From Williamsia herbipolensis (GTDB lineage Bacteria; Actinomycetota; Actinomycetes; Mycobacteriales; Mycobacteriaceae), in assembly GCF_000964005.1 (NCBI RefSeq), contig NZ_JXYP01000010.1, forward strand, positions 62,001-126,000: a stretch of 64,000 nucleotides of DNA, in the 5' to 3' direction. Made by a program: the position numbers and the translations under genes. The notes under the pieces were generated by a model. That model made no database searches. It was given only the letters and a program-made list of their open reading frames with translations, and was not told the DNA's origin. Positions 24,818-33,642 of the stretch are shown here, piece after piece (within the stretch, counting starts at the first letter, position 1; every line of letters starts with the position of its first letter).

Positions 24818-24883
24818 GCCCTGACAGGTGTGTCACCACCTGCCAGGGCACTGGTGGCCCCGTACTTGGACTCCCGGGGCCAC
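24818..24883. terminator. Two tandem strong hairpins at the end of the conjugation operon
   Basis: Hairpin 1 has arms 24818-24830 and 24837-24849 (13 bases, one mismatch, loop TGTCAC). Hairpin 2 has 8-base arms 24854-24861 and 24876-24883 (GTGGCCCC). They fall between the DUF4913-like gene and the helicase gene. No T-tract follows, so they may be an intrinsic attenuator, an RNA-stability element or a single-strand DNA site. Confidence 0.55.
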
Positions 24884-24959
24884 TGAGCACGATAACGACC
24901 GTTTCCTGCCCGGCCACACCCTGTGGTCTGCGCAGACACACATTCAGGAGTCCTTTCAC

Positions 24960-27900
24960 ATGGCCGGTGGCGTCCAGGCTGATGACAACGCAGAACCAAA
25001 TCTGTTCGACTTTCTCGACGAATCCGGGGCCGGGAGTCCCACTGACTCGGGCCGGCGAGCGACAATCCCCACCAAGGAGGAACACGATGATCGACGTGAG
25101 AGCAGCAGTGACCGAGAGGTACGCCCGGGAGATGACCGACCTGGATCGGACGCAGTTCGAGGAGTTCGTGACCAGCGAGACCGACCGGTTGCTGACGGTG
25201 ATCGCCCAGATGCAGTCGCAGACCGAGCTGGGAGTGATCGCGGACTGGCGGACGAGGAACGGGGGAGCCGACCCGGACGTGATGACACTGACCGGGCTGT
25301 ACAACCAGGCGCGGATGTCGGCCGAGGAGACGGTGCTGACCGGCGAGCTGTGGGAGGGCTACCGCAGCCCGGAGGACGAGCCGACACCGGAGTCGACGGT
25401 GGATCCGGACTCGATGTCGGGGATGGATCGCTGGCTGACCGAGTGGGCGATCGAGGCGACACCGGAGATGGTGACTCTCGCCGAACGGGTGTGGCCGGGC
25501 CAGACGGCACAGTTCCAGGTGTGGGGCGAGCAGCTGCTCCAGGCGCGAGCCGAGGACCGTCTGCCGATCCCGGACGGCCCGGCCCATCCGCTGACCGCGG
25601 AACTGACGGAGCTGGTGAACGCGGCGCTGGCCAGGCAGGCTCGCGCCGACGCCGCACGCCACGCCCGGCGGTAGTCGACGACGCCCAAGGGCTGCTGTTC
25701 GAGTCGGTCGAGGATCTGCGGATCCCGACCGACCCGGCGGTCATCGACCCCGGGGGCACCCCGCTGCCACCCTCGCGTGACGCCGAGCTGCCAGAGGTTC
25801 CGTCCACCGAGCAGGGTCTACCGCTGTCTGAGTGGACCACGACCCGCGTCGCACCGGCCCGTCGCCCCGACGGGTCGATCGTCTACGTCAAGGCAGACCA
25901 CGTCGTCGACGGCCTGGAGCCCGATGATTCCCCCGCGGTGGGCGATGGGTGCGGCATCTGCGGCGCACACGTCTCCGAGCCGCATTCCCCGGACTGCCCG
26001 ATGGCCGGCGCCGACCTCGCCGTCGACGACGAGCCGTCCACTGTCGCCGCGGCGGCAGCGACCCAGTTCACTCATCCCGGCGAGGTCCTAGTGCCGTCCG
26101 GGGCGAAAGCGCGCGCCCGAGCGAACATCGCCGCACTCGAGGTCATCGCTGAGTGCACCGCCGACAATCGTCCCGCCACACCGGTCGAACAAGACGTGTT
26201 GGCGCAGTGGTCAGGGTGGGGTGCTGCGGCCGACATCTTCGACGAGTCGAAACCCGACTGGGCCGCTGACCGTGACCGGCTGCGCGAACTGCTCGACACC
26301 GAGCAGTGGCGCCAAGCCCGTGCCTCAACGCTCAACGCCCACTACACCGACCCGGCGATCGGGCGAGCCATGTGGAAAGCGTTGCAGCGAGCCGGGTTCG
26401 ACGGTGGCATGGTTCTCGAACCGGGCTGCGGATCGGGGACGTTCATCGGTCTGGCCCCGGAGTCCGCGCAGATGGTGGGGGTCGAACTCGATCCCACGAC
26501 CGTGCAGATCGCGCACCTGCTCTATCCCGACGCCCAGATCCGGCCCGAAGGGTTCGAGTCGACCCGCGTCCCCGACGGCAGCTTCACCGCGACGATCGGC
26601 AACGTCCCGTTCGGCGGGTTCACCGTGCACGACCCGATCCACAACCCGTCGCGGCACCGCATCCATAACCACTTCCTGATCAAGTCGCTCGATCTGACCG
26701 CACCGGGTGGCTACGTCATGGCCATCACCACCGCGGGCACCCTCGACGCCGTCTCAGACAAGGCGCGCCGCGACATGCACGCCCGCGCCGACCTCGTCGG
26801 GGCCGTGCGGTTGCCCTCGACCGCGTTCGAGCGGGTCGCCGGCACCCAGGTCGTCACCGACGTCCTCGTGTTCCGTCGCCGCGACGAGAACACCGCGGTC
26901 CCGACCGATGCCGACTGGCTGCACACCGACGTCGTCGAGTTGCCCGACCGTGAGGGCGGGGTGGGAGAGATGGCGGTGAACCGGTACTTCTCGAACAACC
27001 CCGACCACGTCGTCGGGCAGATGCGTCTGGATCGCGGGTTGTACCGCGACGGGATGCTCGTCGTGGCCGCCGACTCGGGCGTCGATGTCGCCGGCGTCGT
27101 GGACGCGGCGTTGACGGGCATCGTCGACATTGCGATCGAGCGGGGCCACGGCCTCGCGGTCACCGACGCCGGGCCCGGGGTCGAGTTCACTGCCGGGGCG
27201 ATTGATCCCGCTGCGCTGTATGCCGCGGAGATCCCGATCGGGCACGTCAGCTACGACGAGGCGAGCGGCGGGTTCATCCGGCGTGGTCTCGACGGCGACG
27301 AGCCGATCAAGGTTCCGGCCAGCCGCGCCACCGAGACGCGGCACCTGCTGCGGCTGCGGGATCTGTTCGGCGCGGTCATCGCCGCCCAGCGCACCGGCGA
27401 GGGCACCCGCGCTGAGCGGGATGCGTTGCGCGCGGAGTTGAACTCCACCTACGACGCGTACTTGAACACCTACGGTCCGGTGAACCGCTCCAAGCTGGTC
27501 GGTGGGCGTGAACGTACCCCCGAACAGGCCCAGGCCCGTCTCGACGATCTGGAAGCAAAATGGCGCTACGCCAACCGTGACGCCGACGGCGTCTACTCCG
27601 GTCCGCTGCCCGCTGACGTCCTGGCCGAGCTGGAAGAACAGGCCTGGCAGGTCTCGGCCCCGTCCCGGCGGCAAACCCACCTCGAGGCAACGCGCACCGA
27701 TCCGGGCATGGCCGGGGTTCTGGCGTTAGAACGCTACGACGAGGAAACCGGGGCCGTGAGCAAGAACGCGGTGTTCTCCCGCGACGTCGTCATCGCCCCG
27801 ATCCCGGTCACCTCAGCCGACACCCCGGCCGAGGCGGTCGCGATCAGCCTCGGTGAGACCGGGGCGATTGACCTCGACCGGGTCGCGTCGCTGCTCAGTG

Positions 27901-30900
27901 TCGAGCGAGATGATGCGCGCGAACAGATCCGGGGTCTGGTCTACGCCGACCCAGACATGCCCGACGAGCTGGTGCCCGCGGCGACAGCGCTGTCGGGCAA
28001 CGTCCGCGCCAAATATGCCCGCGCCGCCGAAGCGGTCCGCGCCGACCCCGGAAACACCGATTGGGTGGAACTCGAAGCGGCCCTGGCAGAGGTAATCCCG
28101 GCCGACAAGCAGCCCTCGCAGATCGGGGCGGTCAAGCTCGGACCGAACTGGATCGAACCGTCCGACTACGAGGCATTCATCCGCGAGGTGTTCGGCGCCG
28201 AGGAAGCGACGGTGTCCCGCGCGGCGGGCACGTGGGTGATCGACGTCCCGTCGTGGCAGCGCCAGACGACGGTGATGCGCACCGAATACGGTGCCGACAA
28301 CCAGTCGTCGGCGAAGGCGATGGATGCCGTCGACCTGACCGATGCGCTGATGAACCAGCGGTCGATCGTGGTCAAGAACCCGCAGTCCGCCCGCGATGAG
28401 GGTGCGCCGGAGGTCGATCCGCAGGCCACGATTCTCGCCCAGGTTCAGGCCGAGAAGATCACGACCGAGTTCCGGTCCTGGCTGTGGTCCGATGATGACC
28501 GCCGGGACCGGCTCGTCGCCGAGTGGAACCGACGGTTCAACACGTGGGTGCGCCCGGAGCACGACGGGTCGAAGCTGGTGCTGCCCGGCCTGTCCCCGGT
28601 GTTCGATCCACACCCGTATCAGCTCGATGCCGCGGCCCGGATTCTCGCCGAGCCGACGGTGTTGCTCGATCACGTCGTCGGTGCCGGTAAGACCGGCACG
28701 ATGTTCATCTCGGCGATGGAACTCAAACGCCGCGGCCTGGTGTCGCAGCCGTGGATTGTGGTGCCAACCCACCTCATTGAGCAGTTCGGGCGCGAGGTGA
28801 AGATCTGGTACCCGGCGGCGAATGTGCTTGTCGGCCGCAAGGGTATGAGCGCCGATGACCGGCGGTTGTTCGCCGCACAGACCGCGACGTCGGACTGGGA
28901 CATGGTAATCATCCCGTCGTCGGTGTTCGAGGCGATCCGGGTGCATCCGCAGCGTCGCGTCGACTACATCACCGCCCAAATAGACGAGATCGACGTCGAG
29001 TTGGCCGACACGTCAGTTGAGCGGACCCAACAGACAGTCAAGAAGATCGAACGCGCGAAAAAGCAGCTCCAGACGCGACTCGAGACCGCCACCGACCAGA
29101 CGAAGAAGGACCTCGGGGTGCTGTTCGAGGACACCGGCGCTGACTATCTGTTCGTCGACGAGGCCCACGAATACAAGAACAAGGGCCGCCAGTGCGCGGT
29201 GGACTCATTGTCGCTGGCCGGGTCGAACAAGGCCGAGGACCTGTCGATGAAGTTGGCGTACCTGCGGGAACGACGCCAGGACCAGGCGGTCGCGTCCGGC
29301 CGGATCGTGACGCCAGGCGCGGAGCGCGTCGCGACGTTCGCCACCGGAACCCCGATCGCGAACTCGTTGGCCGAGTCGTGGGTGATGCAGCAGTACCTGC
29401 GGCCCGATGTACTCGAGGCGGCGGGGGTGCGGTCGATCACCGACTGGGCGGCGTCGTTCACCGCGACGAAGTCCGAGACGATCCCCAACGCCACCGGCAC
29501 CAAGTTGAAGGTCGTGTCGAAGGTGTCGGCGTTCTCCAACCCCAAAGAGATGTTCGCGATGGCGGCGCAGTACACCGACGTCGTTGTCCGTGAACAGGTC
29601 CCGGCGAACCTACCCGCGTTCGACGGACGGCAGATCATCACCAGCAACCCGGGCCAGGAGCGCCGGGATTTTATCGCCGACCTCGACTACCGGGCCGATC
29701 ACCTCGACCCGAAACGCGCCGACCTCGACAACGTGCTGAAGATCCTCAGCGACGGACGCAACGTCGCCCTCGACCCGGTGCTGGCCAACCTCGACCCCGA
29801 CCCGGGCAACACCCGCGCCGATGCAGTCGCCGGCGAAGTCGCCCGGATCTACCACGCCTCGGCCGAGCGTGAGTACGTCACCGAGGAAGGCGAACGCTCA
29901 CCGACCCGGGGTGCGTTGCAGCTGGTGTTCTGCGACCGCGGCACACCCCGTCCGGACGGGCCGTCGGTGTACTCCCGGCTCAAGGACCTCCTTGTCGAAG
30001 AGCACGGGGTGCCTGCGGAGAAGATCGCGTTCATCCACGACGCGAAATCGCCGTCGCAAAAGTTGGCGTTGCAGGCCGACTGCCGGGCCGGTCGGATCGC
30101 GGTCCTGGTCGGGTCGACCTCGAAGATGGGCACCGGAATGAACGTCCAGGCCCGGTTGATCGGGTTGCACCACATGGACGTTCCCTGGCGACCAGCTGAT
30201 CTGGAGCAGCGTGAGGGCCGCATCATCCGGCAGGGAAACCAGAACTCCCACATCGAGATCTGCAACTACGTCACCGCAGGCACGACCGACACCGTCATGT
30301 GGTCGAAGGTGGAGTCGAAGGCGGCGTTCATCGAACAGGCCAAACGCGGCCAGCTCGACGACGTCGCCGAGGTCGACGACATCGCTGATGAGTCCCTGTC
30401 GGGGGCGGCCGCGGCCACGAAAGCCGCTGCGACCGGCGATGAACGGTTCATCGAGATGGCCAACCTCGACGACGAGGTGAAAAACCTCGCGGCGTTGTCG
30501 GCGGCGCATTCCGATGCCCGCACCCACGCCCGCCGCGTCGTGGCGGCCGCCGACAAGGCGATACCGGCACTCGAACGTGACGTGGAGAAGCTCGATGAGC
30601 TGCTGGTCAACCACGATGCGTGGGAGGCCGCCGGGAAGCGGTTCGTGATCACCGGCTATCAGTTCCGTGCCGAGCGGCCCGGTCGGTCCGAGGCACTGCT
30701 GTCTCGGGCGACCGCGACCTACCACGAGTTGAAAGGCAAAGGTTTTCAGCAGTCGATGCCGATCGCGGCCTTCCTCTCCGGGGTCACTGCGCACGCCTCA
30801 CGGGAGTTCGCCCACGACCGACTGCACGTGTGGCTCGACTGCCCAGGTAAGCCGGGGTTCTCCATGACCGCTGATCAGCTGTTCACCAGCGTGGAGCGGC

Positions 30901-31466
30901 GGGCCGCGACGGCGTCCGGGCTCGCGACCAGGCTCGAGAACCTGTACGCGGGCCTTCCCGAGACCCGCGCCGAGCTACTCGCCGACATCGCCCACTATCA
31001 GCGCGAAGTCGACGTCAACGCACCCCGTATCGACGCCGTGTTCGGCCGCGCCGAGGAATTGCAGACCAAACAGGTGCGGCTAAGACGACTGCGCATGGAG
31101 ATCGAGCAGGCCCAGCAGTCCGAGGAGGCCGTGGCCGCCCGGCAGGCCGCTCAAGACCGGATGCGTCGCGCCGGTCGTGGACCGGGCTGGAGCCTCGAAC
31201 TCAACCCGACGACGGCGATGGTGGAGGAAGCCGGCGTCGAGACCACCGCCGATTACGTCATGGCCGTGACGCGGGCACACCGTAGGGAAGCGGAGATCTA
31301 TCGGGCCGACCATCCGGAGCCAGGTACCCCCGGCCTAGGGTCGCTACTCGGTGACACCCGATCGATCAACACGCGGTCGCGTAAGACACTCCCGGCCATG
31401 CGGGGCCACGGCCCCGAAACCGACGGGCCAGAGCGTGGCCGCGACGCCGCACCAGACCCGTGGTGA
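24960..31466 (+). CDS. Giant DNA N6-methylase-like and SNF2-type helicase fusion
   Basis: A 2168-residue protein of the kind carried by conjugative elements and plasmids. Order: short N-terminus with NLFDFLDES, a low-complexity Arg/Asp/Gly linker (about residues 45-240), a Cys/His cluster GCGICGAH (about 330-347), a methyltransferase fold with EPGCGSGTF (about 488) and NVPFG (about 547) in place of NPPY, a helicase with Walker A GAGKTG (about 1243), VDEAHEYK (about 1399) and a C-terminal helicase lobe (SKMGTGMNVQ to QREGRIIRQG, 1716-1761), then a coiled-coil tail. It likely unwinds or modifies element DNA, perhaps countering restriction. The ATG at 24960 has AGGAG nine bases upstream. Confidence 0.8.
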   Translation: MAGGVQADDNAEPNLFDFLDESGAGSPTDSGRRATIPTKEEHDDRRESSSDREVRPGDDRPGSDAVRGVRDQRDRPVADGDRPDAVADRAGSDRGLADEERGSRPGRDDTDRAVQPGADVGRGDGADRRAVGGLPQPGGRADTGVDGGSGLDVGDGSLADRVGDRGDTGDGDSRRTGVAGPDGTVPGVGRAAAPGASRGPSADPGRPGPSADRGTDGAGERGAGQAGSRRRRTPRPAVVDDAQGLLFESVEDLRIPTDPAVIDPGGTPLPPSRDAELPEVPSTEQGLPLSEWTTTRVAPARRPDGSIVYVKADHVVDGLEPDDSPAVGDGCGICGAHVSEPHSPDCPMAGADLAVDDEPSTVAAAAATQFTHPGEVLVPSGAKARARANIAALEVIAECTADNRPATPVEQDVLAQWSGWGAAADIFDESKPDWAADRDRLRELLDTEQWRQARASTLNAHYTDPAIGRAMWKALQRAGFDGGMVLEPGCGSGTFIGLAPESAQMVGVELDPTTVQIAHLLYPDAQIRPEGFESTRVPDGSFTATIGNVPFGGFTVHDPIHNPSRHRIHNHFLIKSLDLTAPGGYVMAITTAGTLDAVSDKARRDMHARADLVGAVRLPSTAFERVAGTQVVTDVLVFRRRDENTAVPTDADWLHTDVVELPDREGGVGEMAVNRYFSNNPDHVVGQMRLDRGLYRDGMLVVAADSGVDVAGVVDAALTGIVDIAIERGHGLAVTDAGPGVEFTAGAIDPAALYAAEIPIGHVSYDEASGGFIRRGLDGDEPIKVPASRATETRHLLRLRDLFGAVIAAQRTGEGTRAERDALRAELNSTYDAYLNTYGPVNRSKLVGGRERTPEQAQARLDDLEAKWRYANRDADGVYSGPLPADVLAELEEQAWQVSAPSRRQTHLEATRTDPGMAGVLALERYDEETGAVSKNAVFSRDVVIAPIPVTSADTPAEAVAISLGETGAIDLDRVASLLSVERDDAREQIRGLVYADPDMPDELVPAATALSGNVRAKYARAAEAVRADPGNTDWVELEAALAEVIPADKQPSQIGAVKLGPNWIEPSDYEAFIREVFGAEEATVSRAAGTWVIDVPSWQRQTTVMRTEYGADNQSSAKAMDAVDLTDALMNQRSIVVKNPQSARDEGAPEVDPQATILAQVQAEKITTEFRSWLWSDDDRRDRLVAEWNRRFNTWVRPEHDGSKLVLPGLSPVFDPHPYQLDAAARILAEPTVLLDHVVGAGKTGTMFISAMELKRRGLVSQPWIVVPTHLIEQFGREVKIWYPAANVLVGRKGMSADDRRLFAAQTATSDWDMVIIPSSVFEAIRVHPQRRVDYITAQIDEIDVELADTSVERTQQTVKKIERAKKQLQTRLETATDQTKKDLGVLFEDTGADYLFVDEAHEYKNKGRQCAVDSLSLAGSNKAEDLSMKLAYLRERRQDQAVASGRIVTPGAERVATFATGTPIANSLAESWVMQQYLRPDVLEAAGVRSITDWAASFTATKSETIPNATGTKLKVVSKVSAFSNPKEMFAMAAQYTDVVVREQVPANLPAFDGRQIITSNPGQERRDFIADLDYRADHLDPKRADLDNVLKILSDGRNVALDPVLANLDPDPGNTRADAVAGEVARIYHASAEREYVTEEGERSPTRGALQLVFCDRGTPRPDGPSVYSRLKDLLVEEHGVPAEKIAFIHDAKSPSQKLALQADCRAGRIAVLVGSTSKMGTGMNVQARLIGLHHMDVPWRPADLEQREGRIIRQGNQNSHIEICNYVTAGTTDTVMWSKVESKAAFIEQAKRGQLDDVAEVDDIADESLSGAAAATKAAATGDERFIEMANLDDEVKNLAALSAAHSDARTHARRVVAAADKAIPALERDVEKLDELLVNHDAWEAAGKRFVITGYQFRAERPGRSEALLSRATATYHELKGKGFQQSMPIAAFLSGVTAHASREFAHDRLHVWLDCPGKPGFSMTADQLFTSVERRAATASGLATRLENLYAGLPETRAELLADIAHYQREVDVNAPRIDAVFGRAEELQTKQVRLRRLRMEIEQAQQSEEAVAARQAAQDRMRRAGRGPGWSLELNPTTAMVEEAGVETTADYVMAVTRAHRREAEIYRADHPEPGTPGLGSLLGDTRSINTRSRKTLPAMRGHGPETDGPERGRDAAPDPW
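25087..25674 (+). CDS. Gene nested out of frame inside the giant helicase gene
   Basis: A 195-residue soluble helical protein read in a different frame from the enclosing gene. Evidence that it is real: AAGGAGG lies six bases before the ATG, nearly every third codon position at its start is G or C, and its composition is that of a normal globular protein (LDRTQFEEFVTSETDRLL, LTEWAIEATPEMVTLAERV), whereas the enclosing frame here is low-complexity Arg/Asp/Gly. No family recognised. The stop at 25674 falls where the enclosing frame regains normal composition. Confidence 0.65.
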   Translation: MIDVRAAVTERYAREMTDLDRTQFEEFVTSETDRLLTVIAQMQSQTELGVIADWRTRNGGADPDVMTLTGLYNQARMSAEETVLTGELWEGYRSPEDEPTPESTVDPDSMSGMDRWLTEWAIEATPEMVTLAERVWPGQTAQFQVWGEQLLQARAEDRLPIPDGPAHPLTAELTELVNAALARQARADAARHARR

Positions 31467-31729
31467 TTCATTAGCGACAGCGACCACCACCTAAGACCAG
31501 TGCATTTCCTTCCCGAGTCGGCGTAGATCGCGCGAAGATCCGAGCGGAGTAGGACCCCGCCCCAAACGTCACCCAGCGAAGTGTCGCCGACCGGGCACGT
31601 TCACCCTGAAGCTCTTCCCTGCGTGGGCACTAGTCACTCGCCGCCACCGTTGATGCAGGCTAGGTTTGCTTGTCTGTATTCGTGTCCGTGAGCGCTCTAC
31701 AAGCGCGACGGATGTAATGGAGGGGCGCA
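31467..31729. promoter_or_regulatory. Intergenic region before the dioxygenase-HEPN operon
   Basis: About 260 bases without a supported gene, lower in GC than the conjugation genes. It should hold the promoter of the next operon. A TTGATG at 31650 and a TGTATT at 31675 are possible elements but their 19-base spacing is not ideal. A strong GGAGGGG ribosome site occurs just before 31730. Confidence 0.35.
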
Positions 31730-32437
31730 ATGAAGCTGGCCGGGGATGTGCTTGACGAGCTACTTATAGGTGCGCGCGACAACGGATGGGCCACAGCCGA
31801 CGGTGTGTCGCTGGCGCAACTCCGGTCCGATGCTGGCCGCCTACGCTTCCACGTCCACAAGGTGCGTACAGGTCCCGTAAGCCCTGAGATTGATGTGTTG
31901 ACGCCGACGCCGCAGGATAAGGCCGCGGCGCGGTCCCTGAGCGCTGTCTACGGCGTCGGACCGCAGCCGCTGCACACCGATGGTGCGCACCACGAGGACC
32001 CGCCAGATGTGCTCTTTTTCTCGTGTGATGAAGTCAGCGCAGTACCGACCCTTCTGCTGCCGATGGCGAGGCCCGCATCGGGGCCCCTCGGCTTCGATTT
32101 CCGTCATGGTCTGTTCACTGTCGCATCAGGCAAGGGTGGGTTCCTTGCGCCGGCCTGGACCCAGGCGGGCAAGGTGCGCTACGACCCCGGTTGCATGACG
32201 GCGGCCGATGATCGGGCATCTCGAGTGTCCAAGTTCATGGAGTTGAGGCTGGTCGACGGCTCCCCGACACCATTTACGTGGGATACGCCGGGCCGTGTTC
32301 TCGCCATCAACAACCGCACCGTCCTGCACGCGAGGGGTGATGCCAGCAGCGAGACCGACCGAGTCCTAAAGCGAATGGCTGTCCGCGTGCACACTTGGCC
32401 CGACACCCCAACCGCACAACAGGGTTCAGCTTCGTGA
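31730..32437 (+). CDS. Fe(II)/2-oxoglutarate dioxygenase-like protein (TauD/TfdA-type fold)
   Basis: A 235-residue cytoplasmic protein. The iron-binding triad can be traced: His82 and Asp84 in PLHTDGAHHED and His200 in NNRTVLHARG, with basic residues Arg211/Arg215 where the 2-oxoglutarate carboxylate is usually held. Length is slightly short for TauD (about 280). Such enzymes hydroxylate small molecules, proteins or nucleic acids; the substrate is unknown. It is coupled by a GTGA overlap to a HEPN-like gene and lies as cargo between conserved conjugation modules. The unusual pairing makes a metabolic role less likely. Confidence 0.7.
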   Translation: MKLAGDVLDELLIGARDNGWATADGVSLAQLRSDAGRLRFHVHKVRTGPVSPEIDVLTPTPQDKAAARSLSAVYGVGPQPLHTDGAHHEDPPDVLFFSCDEVSAVPTLLLPMARPASGPLGFDFRHGLFTVASGKGGFLAPAWTQAGKVRYDPGCMTAADDRASRVSKFMELRLVDGSPTPFTWDTPGRVLAINNRTVLHARGDASSETDRVLKRMAVRVHTWPDTPTAQQGSAS

Positions 32438-33351
32438 CCGTTCCCTACGACTACGAAGCTCTGTGGCTGAAGGCCAAGATGTTTCTCAACCGCGCGATGG
32501 ACCCCGACGACACCACTCGGTCGTTCGATGAGCGTGCGCTGATGGCGACGTTCGCGCTGGAACTTCTCGCCAAGTCGGCGTTGTCTCGGACATCTCCAGT
32601 CCTAATCGCTGAACCCACCGAAGACGGGAGCAATCTGCTCGTCGCCACCGGCCTCCTCAGCGGCGAGGCGCAGTTCATCACCGTACGGGCCAAGACGATT
32701 TACAGCCGCTGCCAGAAAGCGTTTCGTCCGTTCAATGCTGACGAGGCGGGGCAATTCACGGCGGCGAGGAACAGCTACATCCACTCCGGGACTGCGCAGT
32801 TTACGAATATTCCGGAGGACGGTTGGTGGCCCAAATTCTGGCGGCTGGCGCTTATCCTCAACACCGCAACGGATCACGACCTGGAAGAGCTAGTTGGCGA
32901 CGATCGGTTGACGACGGTCAATACTCACTTAGAGCGGAACAAAAAACGGATCGAACACCAGGCCGAGATGCTGCTAGAAAACGCCAAGACACGCCTAGCT
33001 CAACATAGAGCGGGCGTTCTTCCGGCGCGCGTCGCCAAGCAGTGGGCTCCGGGCCGTGACCGGACAGCAGGGCTGCAATACCAGGACGCCTGTACGTGCC
33101 CAGCGTGCGAGGGGCGGGGTGTGGTCGAGGGCGACGACGTGAACGAAAGCCGGGTAGACACGTACCAAGTCAGCAAATACGACTACGAATCCGTCGTTGA
33201 GCTGACCGTGTTCCCCGATTATTTCAGCTGTTGGGACTGTGGCCTCGTCCTCGACAGCTTCGAACTCCTTGAGCAGGTCGGCCTCGAAGAACCCTTCACG
33301 ACAGAGGGAGAGCTGGATGACTTGCGGGAACCGGACTACGGAAACGACTGA
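32434..33351 (+). CDS. HEPN-like protein with C-terminal zinc ribbon
   Basis: A 305-residue soluble protein. The N-terminal half is helical, with FALELLAKSAL (about residues 40-50) and RNSYIH at residues 112-117, which fits the RxxxxH signature of HEPN RNases and the usual upstream helix. The C-terminal part has paired cysteines (DACTCPAC at 219-225 and SCWDCG at 265-270), a probable zinc ribbon. HEPN nucleases are common effectors of toxin-antitoxin and anti-phage systems. GTG 32434 is chosen for its overlap with the dioxygenase stop. The HEPN call rests on one motif and needs a profile search. Confidence 0.6.
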   Translation: MTVPYDYEALWLKAKMFLNRAMDPDDTTRSFDERALMATFALELLAKSALSRTSPVLIAEPTEDGSNLLVATGLLSGEAQFITVRAKTIYSRCQKAFRPFNADEAGQFTAARNSYIHSGTAQFTNIPEDGWWPKFWRLALILNTATDHDLEELVGDDRLTTVNTHLERNKKRIEHQAEMLLENAKTRLAQHRAGVLPARVAKQWAPGRDRTAGLQYQDACTCPACEGRGVVEGDDVNESRVDTYQVSKYDYESVVELTVFPDYFSCWDCGLVLDSFELLEQVGLEEPFTTEGELDDLREPDYGND

Positions 33352-33357
33352 GTGAAT

Positions 33358-33642
33358 TCATGCCGACCTGCGGCATCCGCTCCGAAGCCCGTCTCCGGTC
33401 TTGGGCTCCAGGCGCGGGCTAACTCGGGCGTTTGCGCTTCGAGCGGGTACAGCTGCTTGCGTCCGATCGGGTGCCGATTCAGTGTCAGCCGTTCGTGAGC
33501 GTTCCTCGGCCCCGCAGTCGTTCCCCGCGGGCGCGGCAGGGCGTCGTTGCCTACCGCGCAGTTCGTCCAGGCGGTCGCCGTCTACGAAGCGCTTCCCATC
33601 AGAAGGAGCAAACAACTCGCCCGACGTCACCTTTACGGTCAA
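33358..33642 (-). CDS. Possible small gene after the relaxase
   Basis: A 94-codon frame starting TTG at 33642, overlapping the relaxase stop by four bases. The first 30 residues (VKVTSGELFAPSDGKRFVD) look like protein; the rest is low complexity. No motif is recognised and the start is weak, so this could be non-coding. The convergent gap also holds a small hairpin, arms 33360-33365 and 33371-33376. Confidence 0.3.
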   Translation of the reverse strand: MTVKVTSGELFAPSDGKRFVDGDRLDELRGRQRRPAAPAGNDCGAEERSRTADTESAPDRTQAAVPARSANARVSPRLEPKTGDGLRSGCRRSA

